Assembly (NCBI RefSeq): GCF_018982965.1
Contig: NZ_JACBYP010000027.1
Coordinates: 17,369 to 81,368, forward strand
Source: Streptomyces mayonensis
Lineage (GTDB): Bacteria; Actinomycetota; Actinomycetes; Streptomycetales; Streptomycetaceae
Reading direction: 5' to 3'
DNA: 64,000 nt
In this document: positions 61,425 to 64,000 of the stretch, piece after piece
How positions within the stretch are numbered: the stretch's first letter is position 1
How the letters are laid out: the number at the start of each line of letters is the position of its first letter
Program-made: the position numbers and the translations under genes
The notes under the pieces: generated by a model
Databases searched by the model: none
The model's input: only the letters and a program-made list of their open reading frames with translations
Told to the model about the DNA's origin: nothing

Positions 61425-62123
61425 ATGGACTGGCGCGAGTTCGCGGAGCACATGGCGTCACTGGCACGAGATCTGCTGGCTCAGGAGTCGGTGAACGACA
61501 CGCTGGAGCGGATCACCGCTTCGGCCACCGAGCTGATCGAGGACTGCGACGCCGCCGGCATCCTGCTCCTGCGGAACAACCGGGTGCAGTCCCTGGCCCC
61601 CACCGACCAGGTGGTGGTCGAGAGCGACGCGCTGCAGGGGCGCCTCGGGGAAGGGCCCTGCTTCGACGCGGCCCGCACCTCCGCGGGGCAGCGGCAGTAC
61701 CGCATCCGCGACTTCCGCGACGTGCGCGGCGAGGCGGAGCGCTGGCCCGAGTACGCCCCCGAGGCCCGCAAGCTGGGCCTCGGCAGCATGATGGGGTTCC
61801 TGCTGTTCACCGAGGACGAGGACCTCGGCGCCCTGGACCTGTACTCCTACCGGCCCGGCGCCTTCAGCGAGGCCGACGAGACGGCCGGCTGGCTGCTGGC
61901 CTCGCACGCGGCGGTCGCCTTCTCCAGCGCCCGCACGCACGCCCAGCTGCAGGAGGCCATCGGCACCCGGCACCTCATCGGGGAGGCCATGGGCATCCTG
62001 ATGGGCAGCCACCGGATCGGTGAGGACCAGGCCTTCGCCACCCTGCGCCGGTACTCGCAGGACAACAACGTCAAGCTCCGCGAGGTCGCCCGGCAGGTCT
62101 GCGAGCGGGGCGCCCTGCCCTGA
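61425..62123 (+). CDS. GAF-ANTAR domain protein
   Basis: A 232-aa signalling protein. An N-terminal GAF domain (DTLERITASATELIEDCDAAGILLL, in part; LGEGPCFDAARTSAG, with a Cys; LGLGSMMGFLLF) is followed by a C-terminal ANTAR RNA-binding domain (LQEAIGTRHLIGEAMGILMG, FATLRRYSQDNNVKLREVA, in part), a module that controls transcription termination. ATG 61425 follows gaggga. Divergent from the MarR operon. Such proteins are numerous in Streptomyces and their target transcripts are unknown. Confidence 0.9.
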   Translation: MDWREFAEHMASLARDLLAQESVNDTLERITASATELIEDCDAAGILLLRNNRVQSLAPTDQVVVESDALQGRLGEGPCFDAARTSAGQRQYRIRDFRDVRGEAERWPEYAPEARKLGLGSMMGFLLFTEDEDLGALDLYSYRPGAFSEADETAGWLLASHAAVAFSSARTHAQLQEAIGTRHLIGEAMGILMGSHRIGEDQAFATLRRYSQDNNVKLREVARQVCERGALP

Positions 62124-62233
62124 CCGCCAGGGGGCGTTTGCTTCCACCCCTCCCGGTAACTCCGACATTCCGGACGCCGATCGGTACGGGCACACCGGCG
62201 TCGAGACTGCTGTGTGGCATCCCGGGAGTCGCC

Positions 62234-62635
62234 ATGTGGAAGCGCAAGGGCAGGAAGGGCCGCCGGACCGAGCGGCCGGTGGCCATGGAGCTGTGCGACC
62301 TGTGCGCCAGGGTCTTCCCCGAGGACGAGTCCGTGAGCGGCTACGTGCCGGACTCCTCCGCGGTGCACGCCGCCAACGAGTGGTTCGACGGGCTGCGGCT
62401 CGTCACCACGTGCTCGGACGACCACTTCGACGTGATCAAGAAGGGGTACGCGGACCGGCCCTTCGTGGACGAGGAGCTGTGGGCCGCCAAGCTCACCCGC
62501 GCCCTGACCACGGGCCCGCCGGCCCTCTCCCTGGACCAGCTCGGCTGCCGGACCGGCCTCCAGGAGCCGCAGATACGCGCCGCCATCGCCTGGCACAACG
62601 AACGCATGCGGGAGCAGCAGGGCATGGACCCCTGA
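62234..62635 (+). CDS. Hypothetical protein with CxxC motif and C-terminal HTH-like part
   Basis: A 133-aa protein of unknown function. After a very basic N-terminus (WKRKGRKGRRTERP) comes MELCDLCARVFPEDES with a CxxC, and a further Cys at VTTCSDDHFD, so a zinc ribbon is possible. The C-terminal part (SLDQLGCRTGLQEPQIRAAIAWHN, in part) looks like a small helical HTH. ATG 62234 follows gggag. It is 110 bp after the GAF-ANTAR gene in the same direction. Confidence 0.68.
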   Translation: MWKRKGRKGRRTERPVAMELCDLCARVFPEDESVSGYVPDSSAVHAANEWFDGLRLVTTCSDDHFDVIKKGYADRPFVDEELWAAKLTRALTTGPPALSLDQLGCRTGLQEPQIRAAIAWHNERMREQQGMDP

Positions 62636-62662
62636 CCGGGCCCGCCCCTCCCCGGCGCTCCC

Positions 62663-63826
62663 TCAGGCCGGGCGTGTCCCGTGCACGCGGTACGGCTCGG
62701 CGTCGGCCCACCTGACCTCCAGGCCGAGGCCGGGCCGGCCGGTGTCGGGGCGCAGGGCGCCGTCCTCGGGCGACAGGGTGCCGTCGAACAGCAGCCGCTC
62801 GACGCGCACGTGGTCGTGGAAGTACTCCAGGTGCCGCAGCCGGCGCACCGCGCAGAAGGCGTGGGCGGAGACGGCGGGCGCGCAGTGCGCGGACAGGTCC
62901 AGGTGCCGGGCGCCCGACAGACCGGCGACCTCCAGCACGCCGGTGATGCCGCCGCAGCGTGTGACGTCCGCCTGGAGGCAGTCCACGGCCGGGCCGCGGG
63001 GGCCGTCGACGAGGTTGGCGAAGTCCTGGGCGGTGAAGGCGTACTCCCCCGCCGCGACCTCCAGGCGGGCCGGGCCCCGCTCGCGCAGCATCCGCAACCC
63101 CTCCAGGTCGGCCGAGCCGACCGGCTCCTCGAACCAGCGCACGTCCCACTCGTCGTGGAACCGGTGCGCCCAGTACAGGGCCTCCTTGCGGCCGAGTGCG
63201 CCGTTGGCGTCGGCGAACAGCTCCGGCCCGTCCCCCACCGCCCGGCGCACGGCCGTGAGCCGCCGCGGGTCGTCCTCCGGGACCCGTGAGGTCTTCAGCT
63301 TCACCCGCCCGATGCCCTGCTCCACCCACCCCGCCAGCTGGTCGGCGAGCCGGTCCGGCGGGTAGTTCGTGAAGCCTCCGCTGCCGTAGACCGGCACCCG
63401 GTCGTGGTGGGCCGGCAGGAGGTGCACGAGGGGCAGGTCCAGCAGCCGTGCCTTGAGGTCCCAGAGCGCCACGTCGACGGCCGACAGCGCCATGGCGCCG
63501 GCACCGGGGCGGCCGGCGTTGCGCATCCGCGCCCCCATCCGCTCCCAGAGGGCGGGCGGTGAGGAGACAGGGCCGCCCTGGACGACCGGCGCGAGCACGG
63601 AGCGGGCGAAGGACGCCGCCGAGACGTCCCCGTAGGTGTAGCCGAGGCCGGTGCGGCCGGCTGCGTGCACCCTCACGAGGACCAGGGTCGTGGAGTCCCA
63701 CTCCAGCGTGCCGTCCTGTTCCCGGCCGCCGGGACCGTCGGTGGGGACCTCGAAGGCGTGCACGTCGACCGATGCGACCTCACAGCCGTCGAGCGCCTTC
63801 GGGCCGGTGCCGGGCACGGACGTCAT
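62663..63826 (-). CDS. Enolase-superfamily (mandelate racemase-like) enzyme
   Basis: A 387-aa acid-sugar or racemase enzyme of the mandelate racemase subgroup. The KxK catalytic motif is in GRVKLKTSR, the three metal ligands are in ELFADANGA, RWFEEPVGS and VAAGEYAFT, and the second base pair is Asp (QADVTRCGGITG) plus His (LDLSAHCAPAV). The subgroup abstracts a proton alpha to a carboxylate, as in mandelate, galactarate, fuconate or talarate. The substrate cannot be named. It does not lie near the mdlC module. ATG 63826 follows gaggag. Confidence 0.9.
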   Translation of the reverse strand: MTSVPGTGPKALDGCEVASVDVHAFEVPTDGPGGREQDGTLEWDSTTLVLVRVHAAGRTGLGYTYGDVSAASFARSVLAPVVQGGPVSSPPALWERMGARMRNAGRPGAGAMALSAVDVALWDLKARLLDLPLVHLLPAHHDRVPVYGSGGFTNYPPDRLADQLAGWVEQGIGRVKLKTSRVPEDDPRRLTAVRRAVGDGPELFADANGALGRKEALYWAHRFHDEWDVRWFEEPVGSADLEGLRMLRERGPARLEVAAGEYAFTAQDFANLVDGPRGPAVDCLQADVTRCGGITGVLEVAGLSGARHLDLSAHCAPAVSAHAFCAVRRLRHLEYFHDHVRVERLLFDGTLSPEDGALRPDTGRPGLGLEVRWADAEPYRVHGTRPA

Positions 63827-63848
63827 CGCGCGCTCCTCGCTCTCGTCT

Positions 63849-63998
63849 TCACAGTCCGTACGCCCTCGTCCCACTCGTGCCGGGCCCGGTTCCCCGCCGG
63901 AGCGGGCCGGGTCCCGGCCGTTCCGGGGCCGGTTCCCGGCTGCGCACCGCGCCGGCGGGGCCGTCCGGGTGGGCGGAGTACCGGGCGACCGCGTTGGT
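63849..63998 (-). CDS. C-terminal end of an upstream gene (partial)
   Basis: Fifty codons at the window edge stay open in the same direction as the enolase-superfamily gene and end at TGA 63851-63849, 22 bp before that gene's start. The reading begins TNAVARYSAHPDGPAG and then becomes a Pro/Arg-rich tail. It could be the end of a gene in the same operon, but there is too little for a family assignment. Confidence 0.35.
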   Translation of the reverse strand, partial: TNAVARYSAHPDGPAGAVRSREPAPERPGPGPLRRGTGPGTSGTRAYGL

Positions 63999-64000
63999 CA

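Overview
The window is high-GC actinobacterial DNA, almost certainly from a Streptomyces chromosome. Third codon positions are nearly all G or C, GTG starts are common, and the gene set is typical: conservon, snapalysin, class F sortase, SpoIIE-type phosphatase, Rpf-like transglycosylase. The layout resembles the right-hand part of the S. coelicolor A3(2) chromosome. The indole prenyltransferase/flavin monooxygenase pair next to a paa cluster recalls SCO7467/SCO7468. The NsrR/HmpA pair recalls SCO7427/SCO7428, and both pairs lie in the same relative order. This species assignment is inference from memory, not from a search.

Region 1 (1-9.5 kb) opens with the N-terminal part of a Tat-type sugar-binding lipoprotein, read leftward under a LacI-family regulator read rightward. 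A short repeat-rich gap follows. Then comes an NCS1 permease - Asp/Glu racemase-like enzyme - GntR set for a hydantoin-, purine- or malonate-type compound, an AraC/TauE divergent pair, a GtrA-like membrane protein and TerB. Region 2 (9.5-19.7 kb) holds a secreted serine hydrolase, the complete phenylacetyl-CoA epoxidase operon paaABCDE, the divergent paaI-like thioesterase and paaK, then an FMO and a DMATS-type prenyltransferase that converge on a strong terminator. The prenyltransferase has an unusual 35-codon leader ORF with an internal hairpin.

Region 3 (19.8-27.6 kb) is a five-gene conservon (cvnA-E: sensor kinase, roadblock, DUF742, GTPase, CYP157-like P450), then a TauE permease, a stand-alone P450 and a lone ABC ATPase. 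Region 4 (27.8-36.4 kb) carries an Rpf-domain protein, an MFS carrier preceded by decayed gene fragments, an isochorismatase, a secreted beta-helix protein, an O-methyltransferase and a SchA/CurD protein separated by an extraordinary GC-only tract, and a class F sortase next to a probable anchored surface protein.

Region 5 (36.5-50 kb) has a PAS-GAF-PP2C phosphatase and an RsbW-like ATPase, a P450, phosphoglucomutase, and a mandelate-type module (LysR, benzoylformate decarboxylase, benzaldehyde dehydrogenase, aromatic-acid MFS) that would take benzoylformate to benzoate. Region 6 (50-64 kb) has LysR/snapalysin, CbiZ, the nitric oxide pair hmp/nsrR with recognisable NsrR sites, a MacB-like ABC exporter with a NarL-type two-component system, an MFS-USP fusion with MarR, a GAF-ANTAR protein and an enolase-superfamily enzyme. 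No rRNA, tRNA, CRISPR array, insertion sequence or prophage was seen. Aromatic-compound catabolism (paa, mdl) is a recurring theme.
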